From the NCBI GenBank assembly GCA_963708235.1, contig OY970200.1, positions 1,302,001-1,366,000 of the forward strand: a stretch of 64,000 nucleotides of DNA. Direction: 5' to 3'. Made by a program: the position numbers and the translations under genes. Of this stretch, positions 34,554 through 44,062 are shown piece by piece. Origin of the DNA: G963708235 sp963708235 (lineage in GTDB: Bacteria > Actinomycetota > Acidimicrobiia > Spongiisociales > UBA5794). Below the pieces are notes generated by a model, which saw only the letters and a program-made list of their open reading frames with translations, was not told the DNA's origin and searched no databases. Numbering within the stretch: the stretch's first letter is position 1; each line of letters begins with the position of its first letter.

Positions 34554-35933
34554 TCATTCCGTCCGAACCAGTGCCTTCCGGGTCGGGGCGGTCCCCGCGC
34601 TGACCGCGAGGACCGGTCCGGGAGGCGGGCCCCAGTCGGTGGTGAAGGCGGCGTTGAGCCCTTCGAGCCGCCACGCCAGCGACATGTCCGACCCGGGAGG
34701 AACCCGGAGCCCCCGCTTCGGGGGAGCGGCGGTGGAATCGGTCAGCCGGAGAGGGCGGTGTCGATCGCCGTCGGGTCGGATCCAGGTGAGGTCGCCGGCG
34801 GGTGATCCCTCGATGCGCCATCCTTCCCGATGGAGCATCCGGTGGTGATACCCACAGAGGGTGACGAGGTTGTGGAGGTCGGTGCGGCCGCCCTTGGCCC
34901 AATGGATGATGTGGTGGATCTGGGTCCAACGGCTGCGGCGGCAGCCGGGGAACCGGCATCCCTGATCGCGGGCGGTGACCAGCCGTGCCAACCACGGCGG
35001 GATGGTCCGAGTGGTTCGACCCACCCCGATGGTGCAGCCGTCGCCGTTGGAGAGCACACACACCCAGCGTCCGTCGCAGGTGAGCTGCCGCAACGTCTCG
35101 GCGGTGAGGGTCGGTCCGTCGGGGATGAACCCGTGGCCGTCGCCGGCAAGCGTGGACGCATCGACGTGGACCACCACGGTGGCACGGTCGGGGTCACCAT
35201 CGCGGCGCATCGACTCGGAGGCCATCTGCACCAGCGCCTCCGACATCCGCAGGTCGTAGTCGCGCCATTCACCGGTATCGGGATCTTTGGGCGCCTGGGT
35301 GGCGAGGCGGCGGAGCGCCAGTTCGACCACGGCCCCGTCGACGCCGGCAACCCTTCCGTTCAGGTGGAGGAAGCGGTGACGCTCGTCCCACCAGGTCTCG
35401 AGCGTGCCGGCCTCGACGTCGTCGGTTTCCTGCCGGCGGGTCACCGGACGGGTGCGGCGTGCCAGCCGATCCAGTTCGGCCACGGTGTGAAACTCGCCGT
35501 ACTCGACCAGGTCGGTTTCGGTCGGTAGGTCGGCGGCGGCGGGGGCTCCGGGATCGGAAGGGGAGGGCGCCGAGTCGGTGACGGGTGCGGCGGGGGACCC
35601 CGTGTCCCCGGCGGCGAGGCGGCACAGCGGACGCATCTGGTCGACCGTGAGGTGTCCGTTGCGGAAGTGGGACGCCAGCAGCGGGAAGTGGTCCAGCCGG
35701 TGGGCGACCTCGAGCCACTGGCGGGCGGTGGGGCGGCTCACCCCGAGGTGATGGGTCACCCAGGCAACCCCGTCGGCGGCACCATCGGCCTTCCAGCCTC
35801 CGGTACGGTCGAAGGCCGCCAGTTCGACAAGCAGGTCGTGTTGGGCGGCGGCGACCCGGCGCTGTAATCCGACGATGCGGGTGCGGGGATCGCTGTCGTC
35901 CTGGGGGATGTCGTCGTGGCGAACAGTGTCCAT
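34554..35933 (-). CDS. DUF222/HNH endonuclease (13E12-repeat type)
   Basis: A 459-residue protein of the actinobacterial DUF222 family with a C-terminal HNH nuclease. The N-terminal helical DUF222 part includes WVTHHLGVSRPTARQWLEVA and HLTVDQMRPLCRLA. The nuclease motif is CRFPGCRRSRWTQIHHIIHW then LVTLCGYHHRMLHREGW. Such genes occur in many copies in actinobacteria and are often linked to mobile elements, but no IS or repeat flanks this one. ATG 35933 is used; the longer open frame upstream is a shadow. Biological role unknown. Confidence 0.9.
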   Translation of the reverse strand: MDTVRHDDIPQDDSDPRTRIVGLQRRVAAAQHDLLVELAAFDRTGGWKADGAADGVAWVTHHLGVSRPTARQWLEVAHRLDHFPLLASHFRNGHLTVDQMRPLCRLAAGDTGSPAAPVTDSAPSPSDPGAPAAADLPTETDLVEYGEFHTVAELDRLARRTRPVTRRQETDDVEAGTLETWWDERHRFLHLNGRVAGVDGAVVELALRRLATQAPKDPDTGEWRDYDLRMSEALVQMASESMRRDGDPDRATVVVHVDASTLAGDGHGFIPDGPTLTAETLRQLTCDGRWVCVLSNGDGCTIGVGRTTRTIPPWLARLVTARDQGCRFPGCRRSRWTQIHHIIHWAKGGRTDLHNLVTLCGYHHRMLHREGWRIEGSPAGDLTWIRPDGDRHRPLRLTDSTAAPPKRGLRVPPGSDMSLAWRLEGLNAAFTTDWGPPPGPVLAVSAGTAPTRKALVRTE

Positions 35934-36117
35934 ACCCGCAACATATCCCCCGGTAGTGACAAGAAACGGTCGAGAACGGCCGATTCCGCAAGATTCCTGG
36001 CAGAAAGGCGATCGAAAGGCTGCCCGTCCGGTCCATGCCCCGGCGGTACCTTGGGATGATGCCCCCCGGAGCCCTCCCATCGAACCGGTAGCCCCGGACC
36101 CGAACCTCGCCCCCTCC

Positions 36118-37227
36118 GTGGTGAAGCGGAGACGACAACTGCTGTGGGCCGGGTCGATCGTGCTGACCATCGTGTTCGGGGCTGCCCTGGTGGTCGTCTG
36201 GCTCGGGCAGGCGAGCGCCGCCATCGAAACCGACCAACTCCCGGATCGGGCGGCCGTCGACGCAATGCTCGACCTCGAAGCGAGCGGCCACGTGGACCCG
36301 GTGATCATCCCCACCGGGGTCTTCGTCGAGTCGTTGCGGTTCGAGTCGGCCACCGACGTCCACATGAGCGGATACATCTGGCAGCGCATCGATGAAGATG
36401 TCCCTGAAGCGATGCCGATGGGGTTCGTTCTCCCGGAGATGGTGATCTCGTCGATCCCCGGCCAGGAGGAGTACCGCCACGATCAGGGCGACCACGAGTT
36501 GATCGGCTGGTACTTCGAAGGGATGTTCCGTCAGCCGTTCGAATACGGCGACTATCCGTTCGATCACAAGACGGTGCGGGTGCGCATCTGGCCCCAGGAC
36601 TTCACCGATGACGTGGTGCTGGTTCCGGACTTCGACGGCTACCCGTCCACCCGGGCCCAGGACGTCTTCGGTATCGAGACCAGCATCGTGCTGGGTGACT
36701 GGACACGTGAGAACACCTACTTCGACTACCTCGAACCGGTGTACAACACCGATTTCGGGATCGACGGATTCGAGGATCTCGAGGACACCCCCGAGTTGCG
36801 GTTCAATGTGGTGCTCCGGCGCGGCTTCGCCCAACCGTTCGTCGTCAATGTGGTTCCGCTGGCGATCGTCGCCGCCCTGGCGTTCGGCACGCTGCTCACC
36901 GTGACCAGCCGTGAGTCGAAGGTCGGGTTGGTCGGGTTCAGTGTGTCCGGGGTGCTGGCCACGGTCTCGGCGCTGTTCTTCGTGGTGCTGCTCGCCCACA
37001 CCCAACTCCGCCAGGAACTCCCCGGGGCGGGTCTCGTCTACATGGAGCTGCTGTACTTCCTGATGTATCTGGTGCTGCTCGCCGTCGGTATCTCCGCCCA
37101 CCGCACCGCCACCATCGGCGCCCATGCCGAGTTCCTCTCCACCTACGGCGAGAACATGCTCGTCAAGCTCCTGTACTGGCCGACGTTGATCGGCGCCGTC
37201 CTGGTGGTGACCCTGATCGCACTCTGA
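36118..37227 (+). CDS. Pentameric ligand-gated channel-like membrane protein
   Basis: About 369 residues with an unusual layout: an N-terminal membrane helix (residues 7-29), an outside beta-rich domain of about 210 residues, then four membrane helices (about 240-260, 270-300, 305-328 and 347-369). The outside domain has VFVESLRFESATDVHMSGYIW and FEYGDYPFDHKTVRVRIWP, the latter like the FPFDXQ loop of prokaryotic Cys-loop channels. Four helices after such a domain fit that family. The N-terminal anchor is atypical. The start is uncertain: in-frame GTG 36118 or 36121, or ATG 36059, which sits six bases after TACCTT but needs one more C in the C6 run at 36062-36067. Confidence 0.65.
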   Translation: MVKRRRQLLWAGSIVLTIVFGAALVVVWLGQASAAIETDQLPDRAAVDAMLDLEASGHVDPVIIPTGVFVESLRFESATDVHMSGYIWQRIDEDVPEAMPMGFVLPEMVISSIPGQEEYRHDQGDHELIGWYFEGMFRQPFEYGDYPFDHKTVRVRIWPQDFTDDVVLVPDFDGYPSTRAQDVFGIETSIVLGDWTRENTYFDYLEPVYNTDFGIDGFEDLEDTPELRFNVVLRRGFAQPFVVNVVPLAIVAALAFGTLLTVTSRESKVGLVGFSVSGVLATVSALFFVVLLAHTQLRQELPGAGLVYMELLYFLMYLVLLAVGISAHRTATIGAHAEFLSTYGENMLVKLLYWPTLIGAVLVVTLIAL

Positions 37228-37297
37228 TCCGACGCCGATCGAGGGTGGCCCGATCGAGAGTGGGAAGGGTGCATGCAGCCGGAAGCGCCCGAAGTCG

Positions 37298-38449
37298 TCA
37301 CCCGGCGTTCTGGTTGTGGGCCAACACGCCCACCTCGGTCCAGGAGCGATGACCGGGGTCGATCACGTCGAAATGGCCGACCCCGTCGGCGACCACCAGG
37401 GTGACGTCGGCGGATGGGTGAGCCTGGGCGTACCGTGTGGCGAGATCGACGGGGAGGGCTTCGTCGTCGGTGCCGTGGAGGATGGTGACCGGAACGGCAG
37501 GGGGGTTGACGGCGGGGTCGGCGTCGGCGTAGCGGTCGGGGACCTCGCCGGGGGAGCCGCCCATGAACCGGTCGACCACCCCGTCGCCCAACCCGAGGCG
37601 GTGGGCCTCGGCCAGATCGGCGACCGGCGCCAGTGCCAGCACCGAATGGATCGGAACCTCGCTGCGGGCGGCTGCCCACAGGGCGAGATGACCGCCGGCC
37701 GAGTGTCCGACCAGCGCCAGCGGCGCCCCCCGAACCTCGGGCAGCGCCGACACCGTGCGCAGCGCCTCCAGCACGTCGTCGCCGGTCTCCGGCCAGCCGC
37801 CACCGGTATCGAGTCGCCGGTATTCGATGTTGGCGGTGAGGTGCCCGCGCCCGGTGAGGTCGACGGCGAGCCCATCGATCGTGTCACGGGTCCACTGGCT
37901 CCGCCAGAAGCCGCCATGGATCAGCACCACCGGCGGCATCACGGACCGCTCGGCCGGACGCCGGAGATCGATGAGCTGGTCGGGGTGTTCTCCGTAGGTG
38001 AGCGTTTCCACCGGGGCATCGGTGCGCCAGCGCAACACCCGCAGCGCATCCCGGTACCCTTCGATCCCCCGACCGAACACCGCATACCGGCACGATTCGG
38101 CGGTCACCGAATGGCGTCGCCACGCCTCCCTGGTGGCGATGTTGGAGATATGGACCTCGACGGCGGGGAGCTCGACGGCGGTGATCGCATCCGCCAGCGC
38201 ATAGCTGTAGTGGGTGAGGGCGCCGAGGTTGAGCACCAGCCCGTCCACCTTGGTGCGTGCGGCCTGGATGCGGTCGACGAGGGCGCCCTCGTGGTTGGAC
38301 TGGAACGTCTCCACCGTCATCTCCAGCTCATCCGCCCACCCGGTCACCTTTTCCTCGAGATCGGCGAGCGTGCCGGTGCCGTACACCTCGGGCTGGCGCC
38401 GTCCGAGCAGGTTCAGGTTGGGTCCGTGGACGAGAAGGATGTGAGCCAC
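37298..38449 (-). CDS. Fusion of type II 3-dehydroquinate dehydratase and alpha/beta hydrolase
   Basis: A 383-residue two-domain protein. Residues 1-150 are a complete AroQ: GPNLNLLGRRQPEVYG (catalytic Tyr), QSNHEGALVDRIQ, LNLGALTHYSYAL, HISNI and SVTAESCRYAVFGRGI. Residues 165-383 are an alpha/beta hydrolase: YGEHPDQLIDL, VVLIHGGFWRSQW (oxyanion HGG), LVGHSAGGHLALW (nucleophile Ser), LHGTDDEALPVDL (Asp) and HFDVID (His). Both active sites look intact and there is no stop or frame change between them. GTG 38449 lies six bases after TACGCT, so the mRNA is probably leaderless. The hydrolase resembles kynurenine formamidase/esterases; its substrate is unknown. Confidence 0.9.
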   Translation of the reverse strand: MAHILLVHGPNLNLLGRRQPEVYGTGTLADLEEKVTGWADELEMTVETFQSNHEGALVDRIQAARTKVDGLVLNLGALTHYSYALADAITAVELPAVEVHISNIATREAWRRHSVTAESCRYAVFGRGIEGYRDALRVLRWRTDAPVETLTYGEHPDQLIDLRRPAERSVMPPVVLIHGGFWRSQWTRDTIDGLAVDLTGRGHLTANIEYRRLDTGGGWPETGDDVLEALRTVSALPEVRGAPLALVGHSAGGHLALWAAARSEVPIHSVLALAPVADLAEAHRLGLGDGVVDRFMGGSPGEVPDRYADADPAVNPPAVPVTILHGTDDEALPVDLATRYAQAHPSADVTLVVADGVGHFDVIDPGHRSWTEVGVLAHNQNAG

Positions 38450-38511
38450 CGCCGGAGCGTATCGGGGTGACCGGTCCGTCGCCAACACCGTCGCCGCAGG
38501 GGTGGCGGTGG

Positions 38512-39327
38512 TCACGCCACCGGGGTGGGATCGACGGTGGACCGGCTCGAGATGCGCGCCGCCGAAGCCGCCGTCGAGTCATGGTCCGGGGCGAGATGTT
38601 CGGCCCGCACCAGCGTGTCCTCGTCGATCACCGACGGAACGAGGTGGGTCGATTCCGAGAGTTCGGCGGTCAGCGCCTCGACCACCGCGGCGATGGTCAC
38701 CGAAGGGTTGACATCGGTGAGCGCCCCGGCGGTCGCCGGGTCCCAGTCGAGACCGAGATGGTGGTACACGGGCACCAGGACGTCGCGCACCAGGTCGCTG
38801 CGGTCGACGACGATCACCCCGCCGACATGAGCCGCTGCGGGCGCTAGACGCTGTCCCACCCCCATCAGCTTGATCCGCCCGCCGTGGTGGACGCTGTAGT
38901 CCCCGGGGCAGTACTCCCCGGGAATCTCCCCGACGGCGCTCTCGACCCCGAGTCTGGCGAAGGTGCGGGTCATCAGACCCGCCAGCGCCTCGAATCGCGG
39001 ATAGATCCCCCGTCGGGGGTCGCGGTGGGGGATGGTCCATGCAAACGCCAGGGTCGCCTCGGTGAACACCGCCGCCCGGCCACCCGCCAGGCGCTCGATC
39101 GAGGCGAATCCCTGTTCGGCGGCGGCGTCGATCGCCGCCGGGTACCCGTCGACCAGGGTGTCCCGTTTGCCGAAAGCCACCACCCGACCCGGGACATGGA
39201 GCCGGAAGGTCTCCGGCACGACACCGTCGGAGGCCCCCAACAGCAGGGCACGACTCGCCGCCGTGTCGAAGGCGGGACGGTCGGGAAAGGCGTCGGTCAC
39301 CAGATTCACGGAACGCCGGGAAGTCAT
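38512..39327 (-). CDS. Lipoate-protein ligase A family protein
   Basis: Attaches lipoate or octanoate to lipoyl domains, or moves it between them. About 271 residues of the biotin/lipoate ligase fold: VVAFGKRDTLVDGYPAA, ERLAGGRAAVFTEATLAFAW (the RXXGGXAVF-type binding loop), GDYSVHHGGRIKLMGVGQRL (with the catalytic lysine) and GGVIVVDRSDL. ATG 39327 lies six bases after TACGCT, so a leaderless start is preferred over the GTG one codon earlier. It lies 62 bases upstream of the AroQ fusion, which has its own -10. Confidence 0.88.
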   Translation of the reverse strand: MTSRRSVNLVTDAFPDRPAFDTAASRALLLGASDGVVPETFRLHVPGRVVAFGKRDTLVDGYPAAIDAAAEQGFASIERLAGGRAAVFTEATLAFAWTIPHRDPRRGIYPRFEALAGLMTRTFARLGVESAVGEIPGEYCPGDYSVHHGGRIKLMGVGQRLAPAAAHVGGVIVVDRSDLVRDVLVPVYHHLGLDWDPATAGALTDVNPSVTIAAVVEALTAELSESTHLVPSVIDEDTLVRAEHLAPDHDSTAASAARISSRSTVDPTPVA

Positions 39328-39436
39328 CACCGGAGCGTAGATCGGCGGCGAGCGGTAGCCGCCGACCGCCGGATGAGCCTGGTTTGGCCGCCGTCGACGG
39401 TATCCTCATCAGCACCACGGAAGTCTTGGTCAGAGG

Positions 39437-40201
39437 ATGTTCAGCGTGCGTGTGCGCTCGGAGTCCATCGAATCGCAAACCACCCGCGGCGCCCTGAGGC
39501 GCCGGCCGGGTCCAGTGTTGGCGTGGGCGATGCTTCTCACCCTGGGTCTGGCGGCGTGTGGCGAGGGCGGGCTGATGGAGGGACTGGGCGACCGCTCCCA
39601 CGAGTACGTCCAGGGAAGCTCGACCACCACGACCCCGCTCGGCACCGAAGTGGCGACCACGATGCCGGCGGCGATCCCCGTCGAGGGAGTCACCTGGTAC
39701 AACCAGGGCATCGAGGGTGAGACGGTCGGCGAGGTCAATTATGTGGTGTCGGCGGTGTGGGCACGCGGCCAGTCCGAGGGTCGGTTCATCCAGGCCAGCC
39801 CCGCCGAGATCGCCGAAGCGCTTCCCGGTGTCCAGTTCCCCTCGCTGTTGCCGCGCGAGTCGGGGTGGGTGACCAGCCAGCTCGTCTACGACGCCGCATC
39901 CGCCACCCTCGACGCCGCCATTTCCGCCGCTTTCGGACTCTGGGCGGTCGAGCCGTACACCGAGGGCGAGGGTCGTCTCGCCGTACTGCGGATCGGGATG
40001 GCGATCGGCGGGTCTCAGCTCGACTCGACCCCGGTATCGGCGCCCGCCGACGACGGGATCAGCCTGACCTGGACGGATGGGACCTACCGCTACGAGCTGT
40101 CGTGTCGCCAACAGGTCCCCGAGTCCCAGTGCTGGCAGGCGGCCGAGTCGATGTTGCCGCTCGAGGTTGTCGGTCCCGGACCGGTCGTCGCCAACGGCTG
40201 A
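39437..40201 (+). CDS. Lipoprotein of unknown function
   Basis: A 254-residue exported protein. An Arg-rich N-terminus precedes a hydrophobic core and lipobox LGLAAC (Cys near residue 41), then a Thr-rich linker (STTTTPLGTEVATT). The mature domain starts around residue 85 with VTWYNQGIEGETVGEVNYVV and has two cysteines (ELSCRQQVPESQCWQA) that may form a disulfide. No family is recognised. It precedes the ABC exporter gene by 137 bases and may be co-expressed, but a separate TACCCT hexamer lies between them. Confidence 0.72.
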   Translation: MFSVRVRSESIESQTTRGALRRRPGPVLAWAMLLTLGLAACGEGGLMEGLGDRSHEYVQGSSTTTTPLGTEVATTMPAAIPVEGVTWYNQGIEGETVGEVNYVVSAVWARGQSEGRFIQASPAEIAEALPGVQFPSLLPRESGWVTSQLVYDAASATLDAAISAAFGLWAVEPYTEGEGRLAVLRIGMAIGGSQLDSTPVSAPADDGISLTWTDGTYRYELSCRQQVPESQCWQAAESMLPLEVVGPGPVVANG

Positions 40202-40338
40202 CACCGTCCGGTCGCCGGGGTACCCAACCCCGGTCACCCGGGACGGAGGGCAACCCGGCGCCCCCGGAAAGACGCACGGCCGGCGGTACCCTGCCCCGAG
40301 AGATCCCGCCGGGGATTCCGAGGGGTTGGAGGTCGCTC

Positions 40339-42229
40339 ATCTACCACTCCGGAGGCTGGTACTCGTACGTCCGTCACGACGAGGAACAGGACCGCCCGAA
40401 GTTGGACCGGGCCCTGCTGCGCAGAGTGCTCCGATACGGCGCGCCCTACAAGACAAAGATCATGGTGGTGCTGGCCACGATCCTGGTCATCTCCGTGCTG
40501 TCGGTGGTCCCGCCGTTGATCATGCGGACCCTCATCGACCGCGCCATCCCCGACGAAGACCTGCGTCTGGTCACCCTGCTCGGTCTAGCCATGGTGGCGG
40601 TCCCGGTGATCAACGGGGTGGTGGGGGTCGTACAGCGATGGGCCTCTGCCGCCATCGGCGAGGGGATCATCTTCGATCTGCGCCGGGGAGCTCTACCACC
40701 ACCTCCAGGGGATGTCGCTCGGGTTCTACACCGCCACCCGTACCGGCGAGTTGATGTCCCGGCTCAACAACGATGTGGTCGGCGCCCAGCAGGCGGTGAC
40801 CGGAACCTTCGTCACCCTGGTGTCCAACGTGGTCAGCACCGTCGTAACTCTGGTGATCATGTTGGGGCTGGAGTGGCGGCTCACCCTGCTGGCGGTGTCC
40901 ATCTTCCCGCTGTTCATCATCGCCTCACGGCGGGTCGGCCGGGTGCTGCGGGTCGTACGCCGTGACCAGCTCGAACACAACGCCGCCATGAGCTCCCACA
41001 TGCAGGAGACGCTCAGCGTCTCCGGTGCGCTCCTGGTGAAACTCTTCGGCCGGGCCGGCGACGAGGCCCAACGATTCTCCGAACGAGCCGGGCAGGTCCG
41101 CGATCTCGGGGTGCGCCAGGCCACCATCGGACGTTGGTTCTTCATGGCGCTCGGAGTGATGAGCGCCATCGGGACCGCCCTCGTCTTCTGGACCGGGGCG
41201 GTGCTGGTCATCAACGACTCGATCACCGTCGGCACCATCGTCGCCCTCTCCGCCTATCTGGTCAACGTCTACGGCCCGCTGTCGGCGCTCTCCAACGCCC
41301 GTGTCGAGTTCTCGACCTCGCTGGTCTCGTTCGAGCGGGTGTTCGAGGTGCTCGATCTCCCCAACGACATCGTGGCGCCGGAAACCCCGGTTGCGCCCTC
41401 TTCGGTGGCCGGCTCGGTCGCATTCGACGGGGTGTGGTTTTCCTACGGCCAACCGCGGGGTCTCGACTCGGTACGCCGGTTCGGGGACGGGGAGGCGGCG
41501 GTGGAGGAGACGTCACGGCCCGTCGCCACCGAACCGTGGACGCTGCAGGACGTGGACTTCCGGATCGCACCGGGGGAGCTGGTGGCACTGGTCGGACCCA
41601 GCGGCGCCGGGAAGACCACCACCACCTATCTGGTGCCCCGTCTCTACGACGTCGATCGGGGCCGGGTACTGATCGACGGGGTCGACGTCCGTCAGTTCGA
41701 TCTGACCGCCCTCGCCAGGGCGATCGGCGTCGTCACCCAGGAGTCGTATCTGTTCCACGACACCATCGCCGCCAACCTCAGGTACGCCAAGCCCGATGCC
41801 AGCGACGCCGACCTGGCGGCCGCCGTCGACGCCGCCAACCTCACCGAACTGGTCGCGTCCCTCCGCGATGGGTTGGACACCGTGGTCGGCGAGCGCGGCT
41901 ACCGGCTGTCCGGCGGTGAGAAGCAGCGGATCGCCATTGCCCGGGTGGTCCTCAAGAACCCGCAGATCCTGATCCTCGACGAGGCCACGTCGCATCTCGA
42001 CGCCCACTCCGAGGCATTGATCCAGGAAGCGCTGGTCCGGGTGATGCAGGGTCGCACCTCGCTGGTCATCGCCCATCGGTTGTCCACGATCCTCGCCGCC
42101 GACCGGATCCTGGTGATGGAGCGGGGTCGGCTGGTCGAGTCGGGGACCCACCTCGAGCTTCTCGACCGCAACGGTCTCTATGCCTCGCTGTACCGGACCC
42201 AGTTCTCCAAAGAGGCCACCATTCCCTGA
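40339..42229 (+). CDS. ABC exporter (membrane plus ATPase domain), frameshifted
   Basis: A half-transporter of about 629 residues once repaired, expected to dimerise and export lipids, drugs or peptides. The first frame gives residues up to GEGIIFDLRR, then an extra G in the G4 run at 40685-40688 breaks it; removing it continues as ELYHHLQGMSLGFYTATRTG. The ATPase half has Walker A GPSGAGKTTT, signature LSGGEKQR, Walker B ILILDEATSHLD and H-loop AHRLST. The start is odd: no ATG or GTG fits, and GGAGG lies six bases before ATC 40339 (IYHSGGWYSYV). ATC is a rare start; a base error is equally possible. Confidence 0.88.
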
Positions 42230-42242
42230 GCGGCGGTGGCCG

Positions 42243-43217
42243 TCAGTCCGAGACCCTTCCGCCCGCCGACCAGGCGAGATCGGGGAGTTCGCCCAGGTCG
42301 GTCCATCCGGTGGCGGTGCGGACGGCCCCGGTACCCGGAGGCGGCCGTAGGTCGGGGTGCGCCCGGTGCAACAGCCATGCCAGCGCCTCGATCCCGTCGA
42401 CCACCCGGGGACCGGGACGGCTGAAGCAGGCGGACCCGTCGAAGGCGGCGACCGGCATGTCGCCGAGACCGGCGGACTCCCACTCCGCCCCGTCGAGCAG
42501 GGTGTCGGTCAGCGAGATCGTGGTCGCCAGGTCGTACCCACAGAATGCCATCACGACGAGGTCGGGTCGACGGTCGGCCAGTTCGCTCCACGGTGCCCGC
42601 ACCGAGCGACCGCCCGGCTCCCCGAACACCGAGCGACCGCCGGCGGCTTCGACCATGTCGGGGACCCAGTGCCCGGGGGCGAAGAGCGGGTCGGGCCATT
42701 CCACCACGGCGACCCGGGGCATGACCCTCCCGTCGAGCCGTCGCCGCAGCCAGCTCAGCCGGGATTCGAGATTGGCCTGAAGGGCGAGACCCTGACGGTG
42801 GGCTCCGACGGCGTCACCGATCGCCGTCATCCCCTCGACGATCTCGTCGAGGCGTTTCGGATCGAAGCTGACCACCCGGGCGCCATTGGGCATCGTGCAC
42901 GCCGCCGCCTCGACGGTGGCCAGATCCACGGCGCACACCGCACAGGTCGCCTGGGTGAGGATGACATCCGGTGCGGTGGCGGTGAGCGCATCGGCATCGA
43001 GCGCATAGATCGTGTGCTGATCGTGGACCGAGGCGGCGACGGCGGCGTCGATCGCCGCCGGGTCCAATCCCGGAGGGAGCAGATCGACGGTGACCGCCGG
43101 GATCTCCTGTACCGCAGCGGGATGGTCGCATTCATGGGTACGGGCGACCAGGTCTGCTCCGCTCCCCAGTGCGGCGACGATCTCGGTCGTCGACGGGACC
43201 AACGAGGCGATACGCAT
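42243..43217 (-). CDS. BtuF-like cobalamin/iron-binding protein without signal peptide
   Basis: A 324-residue protein of the type III periplasmic binding protein fold: MRIASLVPSTTEIVAALG, ARTHECDHP, PDVILTQATCAVCAV and WVPDMVEAAGGRSVFGEPG. These proteins usually bind vitamin B12 or siderophores outside the cell, but this one begins directly with the fold, so it should stay in the cytoplasm. No permease or ATPase gene is adjacent. ATG 43217 lies six bases after TAGTTT, consistent with a leaderless start and arguing that no signal peptide was missed. MetH in this window uses cobalamin, but a link is speculative. Confidence 0.82.
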   Translation of the reverse strand: MRIASLVPSTTEIVAALGSGADLVARTHECDHPAAVQEIPAVTVDLLPPGLDPAAIDAAVAASVHDQHTIYALDADALTATAPDVILTQATCAVCAVDLATVEAAACTMPNGARVVSFDPKRLDEIVEGMTAIGDAVGAHRQGLALQANLESRLSWLRRRLDGRVMPRVAVVEWPDPLFAPGHWVPDMVEAAGGRSVFGEPGGRSVRAPWSELADRRPDLVVMAFCGYDLATTISLTDTLLDGAEWESAGLGDMPVAAFDGSACFSRPGPRVVDGIEALAWLLHRAHPDLRPPPGTGAVRTATGWTDLGELPDLAWSAGGRVSD

Positions 43218-43339
43218 GGTCGCAAACTACCTCCCCGGTGTTCCAGTGCGGAACCCGCCGTGCTCCGCCGCCGGTATCGGTCTCCGCAGACCTTCACCCA
43301 GTATCGGGCCGGTCCCACACCGGGTAGCCTCCGGTGATC

Positions 43340-44005
43340 GTGAGCACACCCACCCACCACCCGCTGACGTCCCGCCGGGCCGTGCGGATCAGAAGGGGGC
43401 ATCCCCGGGTCCGGACGGCGTCCGTCGTCGCCGCCCTGGCGATGCTGGTCGCCGCCTGCGGGGATGCGGAACCGACGCCGGCCTCGTATTTCGAGGCACT
43501 GGAAACGCAGACCCGGAGTTACGCCGAAGCGCTCACCGAGTTGCGGGCGACCTTCGGTGACGAGCTCGCCGCCGAACTGGCGACTCTTCATGACCGCACC
43601 AATTTCGCCGACACCAATGCCGTCGCCGGCTACTTCGGTCAGGCCAAGGAGGCGGCGATCGTGAAGACCGCCGATCTGTTCTCGCGTGAGGGGACGGAAC
43701 TGCGCACCTTCATGGACGGGCTGAGCGAGCTCGACCCACCCGAAGGATTGGCGCAGGCGCACGACGACTTCGTCGCCGGAGGTGACGGCCTGCTGGCCGC
43801 CATGCCCGCCACCATCGAAGCGGTCCGCAACCTGGACGTGATCGAAGATCTTCCCACCGCCCTCCAGGAGACCCCGTACACGGTGGCGTCGCAGCGGTTC
43901 GGGATCGCCTGCCAGAGCCTCGGCGCCACGGCGGCCGAGCAGGGGATCGAGGTCGATCTGGACTGCCCCGGTACCCCCGACGATGTGGTCGAAGGCGACG
44001 GGTGA
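43340..44005 (+). CDS. Lipoprotein with helical domain, unknown function
   Basis: About 221 residues. An Arg-rich N-terminus, hydrophobic core (VVAALAMLVAAC) and lipobox cysteine near residue 36 precede a long helical domain (ASYFEALETQTRSYAEALTEL and the following helices to about residue 175), ending with two cysteines (FGIACQSLG and DLDCPGTP). GTG 43340 is three bases beyond the +1 expected from TAGCCT (43325-43330); GTG 43334 is also in frame. Divergent from the BtuF-like gene. No family recognised. Confidence 0.75.
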   Translation: MSTPTHHPLTSRRAVRIRRGHPRVRTASVVAALAMLVAACGDAEPTPASYFEALETQTRSYAEALTELRATFGDELAAELATLHDRTNFADTNAVAGYFGQAKEAAIVKTADLFSREGTELRTFMDGLSELDPPEGLAQAHDDFVAGGDGLLAAMPATIEAVRNLDVIEDLPTALQETPYTVASQRFGIACQSLGATAAEQGIEVDLDCPGTPDDVVEGDG

Positions 44006-44062
44006 GCGTTCCGCACCGGGTGTGGGACGGGACGGGATGGGTTGAGCTCCCCCGTCCCCGAG

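Noticed and set aside
34554..35933. DUF222/HNH gene considered as part of a mobile element
   Set aside because: No inverted repeats, integrase, transposase or target duplication were seen around it.
13423..38449. KynU and the hydrolase fusion considered as one kynurenine pathway
   Set aside because: They are 23 kb apart on the map with no tryptophan dioxygenase, and the hydrolase is fused to dehydroquinase, so the link is too weak.
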